Source of the DNA: CAWJAP01 sp963834365
GTDB taxonomy: Bacteria; Acidobacteriota; Vicinamibacteria; Vicinamibacterales; Vicinamibacteraceae
DNA length: 64,000 nucleotides
Assembly: GCA_963834365.1 (NCBI GenBank)
Contig: CAWIBS010000039.1
Location: 237,807-301,806 of the forward strand
Reading direction: 5' to 3'
The notes beneath the pieces are model-generated. The model had not been told where the DNA came from. It saw only the letters and a program-made list of their open reading frames with translations, and ran no database searches. This document shows, piece after piece, positions 15,039 to 23,615 of the stretch. Position numbers and translations under genes: made by a program. The first letter of the stretch is position 1, and every line of letters begins with the position of its first letter.

Positions 15039-15673
15039 GCGCGGCTCACTTCGTCTCCACCCAGAAACTCGCGGACCCGCGCGCCGGTCAGCGACGCGAC
15101 GGCACGGATGGTGTCGGACGGGGCATCAGCGGGCGCGAAGATCACGAAGAGCACACGGCGCGTCTCCAGCGTCACCATCGTCCGGGCGGAATCGGACGTG
15201 GGGTTGCCGAACGGTCCGCTCGCGTCCACGAGCGCGAGCCGTCCGGACACGTTGACGTGATCCTTGCGGATACCGACATAGCCTTCCCCCTCGGCGCCGA
15301 GCCGCAGGGCAATCGCGTCGCCGTCGATGCGGTCGAGATCGTAGAGGCCGAACGGCATCTGCGACTCGACGGAGCACCAGTTGCAGATATCGACGGCCGA
15401 GTTCACGCGCGGCAGCTGCCCGCCCTTGCGGACGCGCCGGAGCAGCGCCTCCGACGAGGGCCGCGTCTTCGTCGGATCGATCCCGATCCGGCGGTACATC
15501 GCGCGCGTGCGGCCGATCGGACCGTCGAGATCCGCCGCCACGCGCAGGCGGTCCTCGGCGTCGGCGAGCGGCGCGTCCAGCCGCGGGTCGTGCTCGACGA
15601 TCGCCACCCCATCGACGGCGAGGATCGCCGGCGTCACGATCGACGCAACGTGGGGTGACGCGTGGAGGACCAT
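15029..15673 (-). CDS. B3/B4 tRNA-binding domain protein
   Basis: This 214-residue protein resembles the B3/B4 editing-type domain of the phenylalanyl-tRNA synthetase beta chain found as a stand-alone protein. Supporting stretches are RAMYRRIGIDPTKTRPSSEALLRRV, NSAVDICNWCSVESQMPFGLYDLD and the C-terminal ARTMVTLETRRVLFVIFAP. In stand-alone relatives a role in hydrolysing mischarged aminoacyl-tRNA has been suggested, but the substrate is not known. It overlaps the ispDF start by 10 bp, so they are probably cotranscribed. Confidence 0.75.
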   Translation of the reverse strand: MVLHASPHVASIVTPAILAVDGVAIVEHDPRLDAPLADAEDRLRVAADLDGPIGRTRAMYRRIGIDPTKTRPSSEALLRRVRKGGQLPRVNSAVDICNWCSVESQMPFGLYDLDRIDGDAIALRLGAEGEGYVGIRKDHVNVSGRLALVDASGPFGNPTSDSARTMVTLETRRVLFVIFAPADAPSDTIRAVASLTGARVREFLGGDEVSRACS

Positions 15674-15705
15674 GGTCAGCTGTCAGCTCTCGGCTGTCAG
15701 CTCAC
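15672..15705. repeat. Family B heptamer array
   Basis: The 7-mers are GTCAGCT GTCAGCT CTCGGCT GTCAGCT followed by CAC. It spans the 28-bp gap between two minus-strand genes and touches the stop region of the upstream sugar isomerase gene (stop at 15702). Confidence 0.75.
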
Positions 15706-16568
15706 ACTTCCTTGATGCGGTCGCGGATGAAGGCCAGGTTCCGGCGCATGTCGGCTTCGACGCCCTTCGACGGACTGTCGGTCTCGAGATGGGCCCATTC
15801 GGCAAAGCCGATGTCCGACATCGCCTTCACGACGCCCTTGAAGTCAATCGTCCCCTCGCCGAGGTAATGCGGGTTGTCCTTCAAGTGCATCTCGCAGATG
15901 CGTGCCTTGCCCAGCCAGCGGATCTCCGGGACGACGTCGAACCCGGCGCGGGTCGAGTTGCCCACGTCGTAGTAGGTCAGGACGGCCGGCGACTTCGCAC
16001 GCTCCATGATGCGCACGTTGTCCTTCGCCGAAATCGTGTCCTCGAGCCCCAGGATCACCTTGGCCTTCTCGGCAGCCGGCGCCACTTCGCGCAGGGCGTC
16101 GCCGACGTAGTCCATCTCCGCAGGCGTCTCGAGCGCGCCCTTGCCGAAGAACGGCAACAGGATGACGGTGACGCCGAGCGCGGTCGCGATCGGCACCGAC
16201 TCGGCGACCCAGCGCTGGCCCAGCGGGTCGTTCTTCAGGTAGTTGCGGTGCAGGATGTCCAGACAGAGCGACGCGATCGGGAATCCAAGCTTCTTGGATT
16301 CGGCGCGATAGGCCTGCTGCAGCGCCGTGTCGGCGAGCGGCAGCGCCTTGGGCGGCTCGGTGCCGCCGCGGCCGATGCTGACCTGGACGCCTTCGAAACC
16401 GAGCGACTGCGCCAGGGCGAGCGCCTCGACCTTGCCGGTCATGCGCAGGTTCCAGTCGGTGACGCCGACCTTGAAGCGGGTTGCCGCGGCAAGTCGACGC
16501 GGGGCCAGGAGCGCGGTAGTGCCGGCCGCGGTGATTCCCGCCAGGAACGTCCGTCGTGAAAGAAACAT
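15702..16568 (-). CDS. Tat-exported sugar phosphate isomerase/epimerase-like TIM-barrel protein
   Basis: The start chosen is ATG at 16568, giving 288 residues. It places a twin-arginine signal (MFLSRRTFLAGITAAGTTALLAP) at the N-terminus; a longer reading upstream has no such logic. The mature part fits the xylose-isomerase-like TIM barrel family. Supporting stretches are VTDWNLRMTGKVEALALAQSLGFEGVQVS, ILGLEDTISAKDN, YYDVGNSTRAGFD, ICEMHLKDNPHYLGEGTIDF and WAHLETDSPS. Conserved Glu, Asp, His and Glu residues probably bind a divalent metal. The substrate is unknown, and periplasmic location is inferred from the Tat signal. It begins 2 bp after plsC ends. Confidence 0.85.
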   Translation of the reverse strand: MFLSRRTFLAGITAAGTTALLAPRRLAAATRFKVGVTDWNLRMTGKVEALALAQSLGFEGVQVSIGRGGTEPPKALPLADTALQQAYRAESKKLGFPIASLCLDILHRNYLKNDPLGQRWVAESVPIATALGVTVILLPFFGKGALETPAEMDYVGDALREVAPAAEKAKVILGLEDTISAKDNVRIMERAKSPAVLTYYDVGNSTRAGFDVVPEIRWLGKARICEMHLKDNPHYLGEGTIDFKGVVKAMSDIGFAEWAHLETDSPSKGVEADMRRNLAFIRDRIKEV

Positions 16569-16569
16569 G

Positions 16570-17346
16570 TCAGCCCTCCACTGTGCGCAACGACCGTGGG
16601 CGCATGCCTCCGGCCTCACGCTCGCCGAGCGGCAAGCCCGCGTTCCCGATCGCCCGCCGCACATCGGCCGCGAGCTGGCGCCCCGCGTCGCGCGACAGGC
16701 CCTGCGTGGCGATCGGTTCCAGGACGGTCAGCTTCACACGTCCGGGGCACGTCATCAGCCGTCCCTTCGGCATCACGAACCGGCTGCCGTCGATCGCCAC
16801 CGGAACCACCGGCAGTCCGGCCTCGATCGCGAGCATGAAGATACCGCCCTTGAAGCGCGCCAGCGTGCCGTCGGCGCTCCGGGTGCCCTCCGGGAAGACC
16901 ATCAGTGACACGCCCTGCGTCATCAGCGCACGCACGCGCGCGAAGATCTCGGGACCCGGATTCCGGCGATCGACCAGCACGTGGCCGGTCCGGGCCAGGT
17001 GCCAGCCCAGGAAGGGAAATCGTCCCAGCGACGCCTTCGCCAGAATGCGCAGCTGGCAGGGGAGGGTCGCGAACAGGATCGGAATGTCGTAGATGCTCTG
17101 GTGATTCGCCGCGACGAGATAGCTGGCAGCCGGGTCCAGCCGCTCGAGCCCCGACACGGCGACCTCGACGCCGGTCGTTTTCAGGATCAACCACGACCAG
17201 AGCCGCGCGCAGCGGTGGGCGAGGTGGCCGCGGCGATCGACGAGCGCCGAGGTGATCGAAACCGTCCCGAGGACGATCGTGTAGATCGCGATCGCCGGGA
17301 TCAGGAAGAAAACGGTACGCCACCAGTGAAAGGGCGGGAGAGCCAC
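16570..17346 (-). CDS. plsC: 1-acyl-sn-glycerol-3-phosphate acyltransferase
   Basis: This 258-residue membrane-associated acyltransferase makes phosphatidic acid from lysophosphatidate. The family motifs are present: NHQSIYD (NHxxxxD, near residue 81), GHVLVDRRNPG, VFPEGTRS and an IPVxP-like segment (LPVVPVAIDG). A hydrophobic N-terminal helix (FFLIPAIAIYTIVLGTVSI) anchors it. It is tightly packed between the PIN/TRAM gene (6 bp) and the sugar isomerase (2 bp). Confidence 0.92.
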   Translation of the reverse strand: MALPPFHWWRTVFFLIPAIAIYTIVLGTVSITSALVDRRGHLAHRCARLWSWLILKTTGVEVAVSGLERLDPAASYLVAANHQSIYDIPILFATLPCQLRILAKASLGRFPFLGWHLARTGHVLVDRRNPGPEIFARVRALMTQGVSLMVFPEGTRSADGTLARFKGGIFMLAIEAGLPVVPVAIDGSRFVMPKGRLMTCPGRVKLTVLEPIATQGLSRDAGRQLAADVRRAIGNAGLPLGEREAGGMRPRSLRTVEG

Positions 17347-17352
17347 CGACGA

Positions 17353-18519
17353 TCAGGATTGCGCAACGGGGCGCGGCTTGCGGACCGGCTCCTCGCGCTC
17401 GGCCGCGAGACGCTCACCCCGTTCGGACGCAGCGACCGCGACCGGCGCCGCGGCCCCGGGCTGGGCGGTGCCGGTGTGGGACGGGGCGGGAGCCGGCGCG
17501 GCCTGCGCGGCCCCCGGATCGATGTGACGGCCGAAGATCATCTTGCCGGCCGTGGTCTGCAGCACGCTGGTCACGACGATGTCGATGGTCCTGCCGATCA
17601 ACCGCCGTGCATTGTCCACCACGACCATCGTGCCGTCGTCGAGATACGCCACGCCCTGGTTGTACTCCTTGCCCTCCTTCAGGATGAACACCTTCATGAA
17701 TTCGCCCGGCAGGACGACGGGCTTGAGGGCATTGGCGAGCTCGTTGATGTTCAGGACGTCGACGCCGCGGAGCTGTGCGACCTTGTTCAGGTTGAAGTCG
17801 TTGGTGACGATCTCGCCGGCGAGGGCGCGGGCCAGCTCGATGAGCTTCAGGTCCACTTCGCGGATATCCGGGAAGTCCCGGTCGGAGATGGTCACCTGCA
17901 CGCCCGACATCTTCTGAATGCGCGAGAGGATGTCGAGGCCGCGTCGGCCGCGGTTCCGCTTCATCGAGTCGGGCGAATCCGCGACGAACTGCAGCTCCTT
18001 GAGCACGAACTGCGGCACGACGAGCGTTCCGTCCAGGAAGCCCGTTTCGCAGACGTCGGCGATGCGTCCGTCGATGATGACGCTGGTGTCGAGGATCTTG
18101 TAGCGGCGCTCGGGCGCGGCTTCCTTGAACAGGCCTGCGAGGCGCGTCGGATGCAGCCACTGTCCGCTTCGCGCGCCAAGGACGAGACCGAGGTACGGCA
18201 GCCCGACGAGGAGCACGCTCTGCAGGAAGGCGATGCGCGGATCCGTGGAGTCGGTCCAATAGAGCGACGCGCTCGTCGTCCGCGCGAGCAGCAGCCCGGC
18301 CGCTCCGCCGAGGACGCCGCCGATCAGGCTCGCGAATGGCGTCGTCCGGAGGCCGGCTTCGAGGAGGATGAACAGCAGCGCGAGGAGCGCGCCCGCGGCG
18401 GCATTCGCCCCCCAATGGACGTGGAACGGGGCGAGCACCACGGCCATGGCGATCAGCGCGGCCGCGAGCAGCACCCGGGCGAGGATGGACCAGGTCATGA
18501 ACATTCCGGACACAGTCAT
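17353..18519 (-). CDS. YacL-family membrane PIN/TRAM domain protein
   Basis: Four N-terminal membrane helices span roughly residues 5-105. A PIN-type nuclease domain follows, with YKILDTSVIIDGRIADV as the acidic start, ELQFVADSPDSMKRNRGRRGLDIL in the middle, and VTNDFNLNKVAQLRGVDVLNIN at the end. A TRAM domain follows (FILKEGKEYNQGVAYLDDGTMVVVDNAR...GKMIFGR), and the C-terminus is an Ala/Pro-rich tail. The start is taken at Met 18519 (MTVSGMFMTW), because the 18 upstream residues look like spacer; ATG at 18573 is possible. YacL-type proteins are often encoded next to radA and ispD, as here. The RNA substrate is not known. Confidence 0.88.
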   Translation of the reverse strand: MTVSGMFMTWSILARVLLAAALIAMAVVLAPFHVHWGANAAAGALLALLFILLEAGLRTTPFASLIGGVLGGAAGLLLARTTSASLYWTDSTDPRIAFLQSVLLVGLPYLGLVLGARSGQWLHPTRLAGLFKEAAPERRYKILDTSVIIDGRIADVCETGFLDGTLVVPQFVLKELQFVADSPDSMKRNRGRRGLDILSRIQKMSGVQVTISDRDFPDIREVDLKLIELARALAGEIVTNDFNLNKVAQLRGVDVLNINELANALKPVVLPGEFMKVFILKEGKEYNQGVAYLDDGTMVVVDNARRLIGRTIDIVVTSVLQTTAGKMIFGRHIDPGAAQAAPAPAPSHTGTAQPGAAAPVAVAASERGERLAAEREEPVRKPRPVAQS

Positions 18520-18582
18520 GCGCGACGCGGGGCCAGGATGCCCTTCGCGCGCTGCCAATGATACGCCGATCACGCCAGTTCC

Positions 18583-18599
18583 CCGGGTCTGAAGCCCGG
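18583..18599. repeat. Short family A-like hairpin
   Basis: CCGGG-TCTGAAG-CCCGG contains the TGAA loop core seen in family A elements and lies in the 94-bp spacer between radA and the PIN/TRAM gene. It may be a half-element. Confidence 0.5.
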
Positions 18600-18613
18600 C
18601 GAGCTGTGTGCAG

Positions 18614-19984
18614 TCAGAACAGCGTGTCGATCAGCTCGGCGATCGTTCCCGCTTCGACGAGGGTGACACCGGGCGGGACCGCATCTGAAGGGAGGCTTCC
18701 CGAGGGGACGACGGCGCGCGTGAACCCCATGCGCGCGGCTTCACGGATTCGCACAGCCGCCTGCGTCGTGCGGCGCAGCTCGCCCGCCAGCCCGATCTCA
18801 CCGAAGAGGACGGTGCCGGCGGCGAGCGGCCGGTTGCGCACGCTCGAGACCAGCGCCGCCACGACCGCGACGTCGGCGGCGGGCTCGTCCACGCTCACCC
18901 CGCCCGCGACGTTTGCGAACACGTCCTCGCCGGCAAGGTTGAGTCCGGCGCGTTTTTCGAGCACCGCCAGCAGGAGCGCGAGCCGGTTCTGGTCGAGGCC
19001 GTTGGCCGTGCGCTTGGCGTAGCCATAGCTGCTCGTGCTCACGAGCGCCTGGACCTCGACCAGCATCGGTCTCGACCCTTCGATCGTGCAGAGGACGGCA
19101 GACCCGGCCACCTCCGTCGGCCGCTCCGCAAGGAACAAGGCCGAGGGATTCGGGACCGGCTGCAGGCCCGCGCCCGTCATCTCGAAGACGCCGACCTCGC
19201 TGGCCGCGCCGAACCGGTTCTTCACGGCGCGGACGACGCGATGCGCATGGTGGCGCTCGCCTTCGAAGTACAGCACGGTGTCCACCACGTGCTCGAGCGC
19301 CTTGGGGCCGGCGAGCGCCCCGTCCTTGGTGACGTGGCCGATCAGAAAGGTCGACACGCCCCGGCCCTTGGCGGTGAAGAGCAGCTGTGTGGCCGACTCC
19401 CGGACCTGGGCCACGCTCCCGGGCGCGGACTGCAGCTTGAGCGAGAACACGGTCTGGATGGAGTCCAGGACGAGCAGGGCCGGCTGCAGTCGCTGCACCT
19501 CGTCGAGGACGCGCTCGAGGCAGGTTTCCGCGAAGAGATAGAGGGGATCGCGCCCGAGTCCGAGCCGCTCGCCGCGCGACTTGATCTGGGCCTCCGACTC
19601 CTCACCGGACGCGTAGAGCACGGGCCCGACCTGTCGCGCGAAATGCGCGGCGGCCTGGAGCAGCAGGGTGGACTTGCCGATGCCGGGCTCGCCACCGAGC
19701 AGCACGAGCGACCCGGGGACGATGCCGCCGCCGAGCACGCGATCGAGCTCGCTCGAGCCGGTCGGCAGGCGCTGCGCGGTGCTGAGATCCACGTCGGCAT
19801 AGAGCTGCGCGGTCGCTCCGGCCCTGGGCATGGCGTACCGCGACGTCCCCTCCGCTGTCGCCGGCGCGACCGATTCTTCGACGAGCGAGTTCCAGGCGCC
19901 GCAGTCGGCGCATCGGCCCATCCATTTGGGCGACTGCGCTCCGCAGTCCTGGCACACGAACACGGATTTCGAGGGCTTGGGCAA
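18614..19984 (-). CDS. radA: DNA repair protein RadA
   Basis: RadA is a RecA-like ATPase and helicase that extends D-loops during recombination. The 456-residue frame is intact. An N-terminal zinc finger uses C11, C14, C25 and C28. The Walker A box is GGEPGIGKST, the RadA motif is KNRFG, and a C-terminal Lon-like domain has VSVDEPAADVAVVAALVSS and VLFGEIGLAGELR. The start is TTG at 19984, preceded in frame by TGA, so no longer protein is possible. It lies immediately downstream of alr. Confidence 0.97.
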   Translation of the reverse strand: MPKPSKSVFVCQDCGAQSPKWMGRCADCGAWNSLVEESVAPATAEGTSRYAMPRAGATAQLYADVDLSTAQRLPTGSSELDRVLGGGIVPGSLVLLGGEPGIGKSTLLLQAAAHFARQVGPVLYASGEESEAQIKSRGERLGLGRDPLYLFAETCLERVLDEVQRLQPALLVLDSIQTVFSLKLQSAPGSVAQVRESATQLLFTAKGRGVSTFLIGHVTKDGALAGPKALEHVVDTVLYFEGERHHAHRVVRAVKNRFGAASEVGVFEMTGAGLQPVPNPSALFLAERPTEVAGSAVLCTIEGSRPMLVEVQALVSTSSYGYAKRTANGLDQNRLALLLAVLEKRAGLNLAGEDVFANVAGGVSVDEPAADVAVVAALVSSVRNRPLAAGTVLFGEIGLAGELRRTTQAAVRIREAARMGFTRAVVPSGSLPSDAVPPGVTLVEAGTIAELIDTLF

Positions 19985-19987
19985 GCT

Positions 19988-21120
19988 TCATCCACTCTGC
20001 CGGCGTAGTAAATCCTTTCAATCCGCGTGCCGATGCGGCAGAGCAGTTCCCACGGAATGGTGCCGATCGTGGCGGCCATCTCGCGGACGTCCATCCGCTC
20101 CGCGCCCTGCTCGCCGATGATGACGACCTCGTCGCCGGGCGACGCGTCCACCTCGGTCACGTCAATCATCATCATGTCCATGCACACGGCGCCGACGATC
20201 GGCACGCGCCGGCCACCGACCAGCACGTGACCGCGGCCGCCAAGACGGGCGTCGAGGCCATCGGCGTACCCGGCCGGGACCACTGCAATCTGCGACGGTC
20301 GCGCGGCGCGGAAACGCAGTCCGTAGCTGACGCCCTCGGCCGGGCGGACGCCCTTGACCGAGACGATCCGGCTCGTAAGGGTCATCACGGGGCGCAGCGG
20401 CAGCGTCACGCCGAGCGGCGGCGGCACCAGCCCGTAGAGCAGCAGTCCCGGCCGCACGAAGTCGAACCACACGCGCTCGTCGCGCAGCAGCGCGGCGCTG
20501 TTGGCGGCGTGGCGTACCGCCGGCGCCAGCCCGAGCGAGACGAGCGCCCGGCACGCCTGGTGGAACCGCAAGCACTGGTCGGCGAAGATCGGGTCTTCAC
20601 GGTCCTCGGCAGTCGCAAAGTGCGTGTACACCCCGCGCACCTCGAGGTGCGCGCTGCGCGCGATCGCGGGCATCGTGCGATCGAGCTGATCGTGGCGGAA
20701 CCCGAGCCGGTTCATGCCGGTGTCGATCTTCAGGTGGCACGGCAGGCGAACGCCTCGGCGAGCCGCGACCTGTTCGAGCATCCGCGCGGCGGAGGGGCTG
20801 GACACCGTCGGCGTCAACCCGTAATCCACGACGCCGTCCACCTCGCCAATGCTCAGGGCGCCGAAGACGAGGACTGGTACCGTGACGCCGGCCTCCCTGA
20901 GCCGAACGCCCTCCTCGATGTCGGCGCAGGCGAGCATCGGCGCACCGGCGGCCTCGAGCGCGAGCGCAGTGCGTTCCGAACCGTGGCCGTAGGCATTCGC
21001 CTTGACGACGCCGATGATCCGGGGAGGCACGCTGCCCGTCCCGACATACGCCGCCACCGTGCGGTAGTTGTGCGCGAGCGCGTCGAGATCGACGCGGGCG
21101 ATGGTCGGCCGCCGGATCAC
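19988..21120 (-). CDS. alr: Alanine racemase (3' end uncertain)
   Basis: This PLP enzyme interconverts L- and D-alanine for peptidoglycan. PLP-binding Lys40 sits in VVKANAYGHG. HLKIDTGMNRLGF, GVYTHFATAED, SYGLRFRAARPS (catalytic Tyr region) and the C-terminal VCMDMMMIDVTEVDASPGDEVVIIG are all typical. The start is GTG at 21120, overlapping the dnaB stop (GTGA). The homologous part ends near CRIGTRIERIYY. The frame then runs on for over 200 codons into radA without a stop, so one base is probably missing near the end. TGA at 19990-19988 is then the likely stop, and about 377 residues is normal for Alr. Confidence 0.92.
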
Positions 21121-22466
21121 GCCACGCCCTGATCGATGTTCGCAAACAGCGTGTACTGCGGGAGAAACGCCAGGGTCACCGTGCCGATCGGTCCGTTGCG
21201 CTGCTTGGCGATGATGATCTCGGCGAGGTTCTGCAGGTCCGGGTTGTCCCTTTCGTAGACCCCGGGCCGGAAAATCATCATGACGACGTCGGCGTCCTGT
21301 TCGAGCGCCCCCGACTCGCGCAGATCCGAGAGCTGCGGCCGTCGATCGGAGCGCGCCTCCGGGGCGCGGCTCAACTGCGACAGCGCGATGATCGGAACCG
21401 CGAGCTCCTTGGCCAGGCCCTTGAGCGACCGCGAGATCGAGGCGAGCTCCTGCTGGCGATTGTCGAACCGGCCACGCCCCTGCATCAACTGCAGGTAGTC
21501 CACGATCAGCAGGTCCAGCCCCTGCTCGGCCTTGAGCCGCCGCGCCTTGGCGCGCATCTCCAGCACGCCGATCGCCGCCGAGTCGTCGATGAAGATGCGC
21601 GCAGTCTCGAGCGTTCCGATGGCCCGCACCAGCTTGCTGTAGTCGTCCGGCGACAGGTAGCCGGACCGCAGGCGATGCGCGTCGATGCGCGCCTCGGCCG
21701 TCAGCAGGCGCATGAAAAGCTGCTGCGCCGACATCTCCAGGCTGAAGAACCCGACCGTCATCGGCCGCTCGCGGTCGAGGCCGGCGTGCTGCGCGATGTT
21801 CAGGGTGAAGCTCGTCTTCCCCATCGACGGCCGCGCCGCGACGATCACGAGGTCGCCGGCCTGCAGACCCGACGTCATCTCGTCGATCTCCGTGAAGCCG
21901 GTCGGGACCCCCGAAACCAGCCCGCGGTGCTGCTGCAGCTTGCTCAGGGTGTCGAAGCTGTTCTGCACCAGCGCCGACAGCGGGATGAAGCCCTGCCGGA
22001 TCCGCTTGTCCGCGACCTCGAAGATGCGCCTCTCGGCGGCATCGAGGATCTCGTCGGCGTCCTCGCCGCCCTCGTAGGCCTCCTGCAGGATCAGATGCGC
22101 GCTCGCGATGAGCGATCGCAGCGTCGACTTCTCCTTGACGATCGTCGCATAGTGCTCGACGTTGGTCGCCCGCGGAACGCCGTCAACGAGGCGCGCGATG
22201 TACGCCGCGCCGCCAACTTCCTCGAGGTCGCCTGAGCGCGCGAGCGCCTCCTTGAGCGTGATCAGATCGATCGCGTCGCTGCGCTCGTTCAGCTCCACCA
22301 TCGCGTTGAAGATCCGGCGGTGCGCCTCGCGGAAGAAGTCGCCGGAGTCGATGACGGCCGCCGCATGGTTGAACGTCTCGTTGCGCAGCAGAATCGCGCC
22401 GAGCACCGACCGTTCGGCATCCAGACTGTGGGGCTGCGTGCGCTCCGACGCGGCGGACTCGGGCAT
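21117..22466 (-). CDS. dnaB: Replicative DNA helicase DnaB
   Basis: This is the hexameric 5'-3' helicase of the replication fork. The start is taken at ATG 22466 (MPESAASERTQPHSLDAERSVLGAILL), giving 449 residues; an upstream in-frame ATG at 22565 adds residues unlike the family. The N-terminal DnaB domain is followed by a RecA-like domain with Walker A (AARPSMGKTS), FFSLEMSAQQL, LLIVDYLQLM and SQLSRAPEARSD. The C-terminal arginine-finger region is LAEIIIAKQRNGPIGTV. It lies between rplI and alr. Confidence 0.97.
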   Translation of the reverse strand: MPESAASERTQPHSLDAERSVLGAILLRNETFNHAAAVIDSGDFFREAHRRIFNAMVELNERSDAIDLITLKEALARSGDLEEVGGAAYIARLVDGVPRATNVEHYATIVKEKSTLRSLIASAHLILQEAYEGGEDADEILDAAERRIFEVADKRIRQGFIPLSALVQNSFDTLSKLQQHRGLVSGVPTGFTEIDEMTSGLQAGDLVIVAARPSMGKTSFTLNIAQHAGLDRERPMTVGFFSLEMSAQQLFMRLLTAEARIDAHRLRSGYLSPDDYSKLVRAIGTLETARIFIDDSAAIGVLEMRAKARRLKAEQGLDLLIVDYLQLMQGRGRFDNRQQELASISRSLKGLAKELAVPIIALSQLSRAPEARSDRRPQLSDLRESGALEQDADVVMMIFRPGVYERDNPDLQNLAEIIIAKQRNGPIGTVTLAFLPQYTLFANIDQGVA

Positions 22467-22621
22467 GACGACGATCGGCTCGAAGATGTCCAGACGGCGA
22501 TCGCCGTGCAGCGGGTCTTGCGGATAGTCGAGTGTAGCGAGTGTAGCAGGATCTGCGACGCGCACGCGAAACGTGCGGTGTTAAATCTGCGTGGCCGTAA
22601 CCCGCTGCGGGCGTACGCACG

Positions 22622-22661
22622 AAGAGGTGTTGAAATCCTGTGCGGATCGTCAACACCTCTT
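22622..22661. promoter_or_regulatory. Perfect 12-bp inverted repeat upstream of dnaB
   Basis: AAGAGGTGTTGA (22622-22633) and TCAACACCTCTT (22650-22661) are exact inverted copies separated by 16 bases. They sit 156 bp before the dnaB start in the 396-bp rplI-dnaB spacer. A second GGTGTTAAATC motif at about 22577 repeats the arm and flank. There is no T tract, so an operator or RNA stem is more likely than a terminator. Function is unknown. Confidence 0.5.
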
Positions 22662-22860
22662 GGGTCATCGGTCTTTGGTCTTTGGTCTTCAGTCTTTGGT
22701 CTTCGGTCGTCGGTCGTCGTCGTCGGTCTTCGGTCGTCGGTCATGAATCGCTCGCGCAGCGATTCTCGCGATGCGTTGCCGTTCCTGGAGGGCAGCGTTC
22801 AGCCTCGCCGACAGGCGGGCTGTCGCAAGCACCGAAGACTGAAGACCGAAGACCGAGATC
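22662..22860. repeat. Family B heptamer element, two inverted arrays, rplI-dnaB spacer
   Basis: The left array (about 22664-22742) is built of GGTCTTT, GGTCTTC and GGTCGTC 7-mers. The right array (about 22833-22858) carries the inverted unit (GAAGACC/GAAGACT). About 90 bp lies between them. With the stem at 22622 this accounts for the whole 22467-22862 interval, in which no gene was found. Confidence 0.8.
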
Positions 22861-22862
22861 CG

Positions 22863-23312
22863 CTAGTCTGCCTTGACCACCAACACTTTGACCTGCGCGG
22901 TCACGTCGCGATGGAGCCGCACCGGTACGGAGTAATTGCCAAGCGCTTTGAGCGGCTCGGCCAGCTGAATCTTGCGCTTGTCGATCTCGAAGCCCAGACG
23001 CGCCAGCCCGTCGGCGATGTCAGAGGACGTGACCGACCCGTACAGGGTGTCCTTCTCGCCGACGCGCCGCGCGACAACGCATTCCGCTTGAGCGAGCTGC
23101 GAAGCGAGCGTCGTCGCACCCGAACGCTCCTCCGCTTCGCGCGCGAGCGCCCGCTTCTTCTCGGCGTCGATCTGGCGCTTGTTGCCGGACGTCACCGCGA
23201 GGGCGAGCTTGCGCGGCAGCAGGTAGTTGCGGGCGTAGCCGTCGGCGACCTTCACGACATCGCCGCGGCCGCCGAGATGGTCCACCGGTTCCTTGAGAAT
23301 GACTTCGATCAT
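22863..23312 (-). CDS. rplI: 50S ribosomal protein L9
   Basis: This 149-residue protein has the L9 N-terminal domain (MIEVILKEPVDHLGGRGDVVKV, ADGYARNYLLPRKLA), a long connecting helix, and the C-terminal domain ending VPVRLHRDVTAQVKVLVVKAD. The frame is intact. It lies between rpsR and dnaB, an order conserved across many bacteria. Confidence 0.97.
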   Translation of the reverse strand: MIEVILKEPVDHLGGRGDVVKVADGYARNYLLPRKLALAVTSGNKRQIDAEKKRALAREAEERSGATTLASQLAQAECVVARRVGEKDTLYGSVTSSDIADGLARLGFEIDKRKIQLAEPLKALGNYSVPVRLHRDVTAQVKVLVVKAD

Positions 23313-23325
23313 CGAGTTGATCCTT

Positions 23326-23370
23326 GTAGGGCTACAGGCTACGGGCTACGGGCTGCGGGCCACAGACTAG
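23326..23370. repeat. Family B heptamer array upstream of rplI
   Basis: The 7-mers are GGGCTAC AGGCTAC GGGCTAC GGGCTGC GGGCCAC AGACTAG. The same GGGCTAC unit recurs at 34340, 46200 and 47635. Confidence 0.8.
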
Positions 23371-23375
23371 TGGGC

Positions 23376-23615
23376 GGCCGTCGCCAAACTGACCGCCACA
23401 CCAACGCAGCCCTCCGCGCGGCCAGCCGGCCCGCTCAGGGCCGGCTGCACCGCCGCGCGGATCAAAGGCTGCCCGCGACGGCTGCTGAGGCCAGCCGTCG
23501 CCAAACCAACGCAGCCCTCCGCGCGGCCAGCCGGCCCGCTCAGGGCCGGTTGCATAGCCGCGCGGATCCAAGGGCTGCCGCGACGGCCGCTGCGGGCGGC
23601 CGTCGCCAAACTAGT
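23376..23615. repeat. About 110-bp unit in two full copies plus a partial one, rpsR-rplI spacer
   Basis: Copy 1 (about 23376-23489) and copy 2 (about 23490-23597) share CCGTCGCCAAAC, then CCAACGCAGCCCTCCGCG, then a palindrome GCCGGCCC-GCTCA-GGGCCGG, then CCGCGCGGAT and GCTGCCGCGACGGC. Copy 1 has an extra 11-bp insertion. A third copy starts at about 23598 and is cut off at the rpsR stop codon. Together with the heptamer array this fills the 298-bp spacer. Confidence 0.8.

Noticed and set aside
22662..22860. CRISPR array
   Set aside because: Repeats are 7 bp, degenerate and contiguous, with no spacer-repeat alternation and no cas genes nearby.
23332..23609. Two small open frames (about 80 codons) in the rpsR-rplI spacer
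   Set aside because: Both are direct translations of the duplicated 110-bp unit in different frames and show no independent protein-like features.
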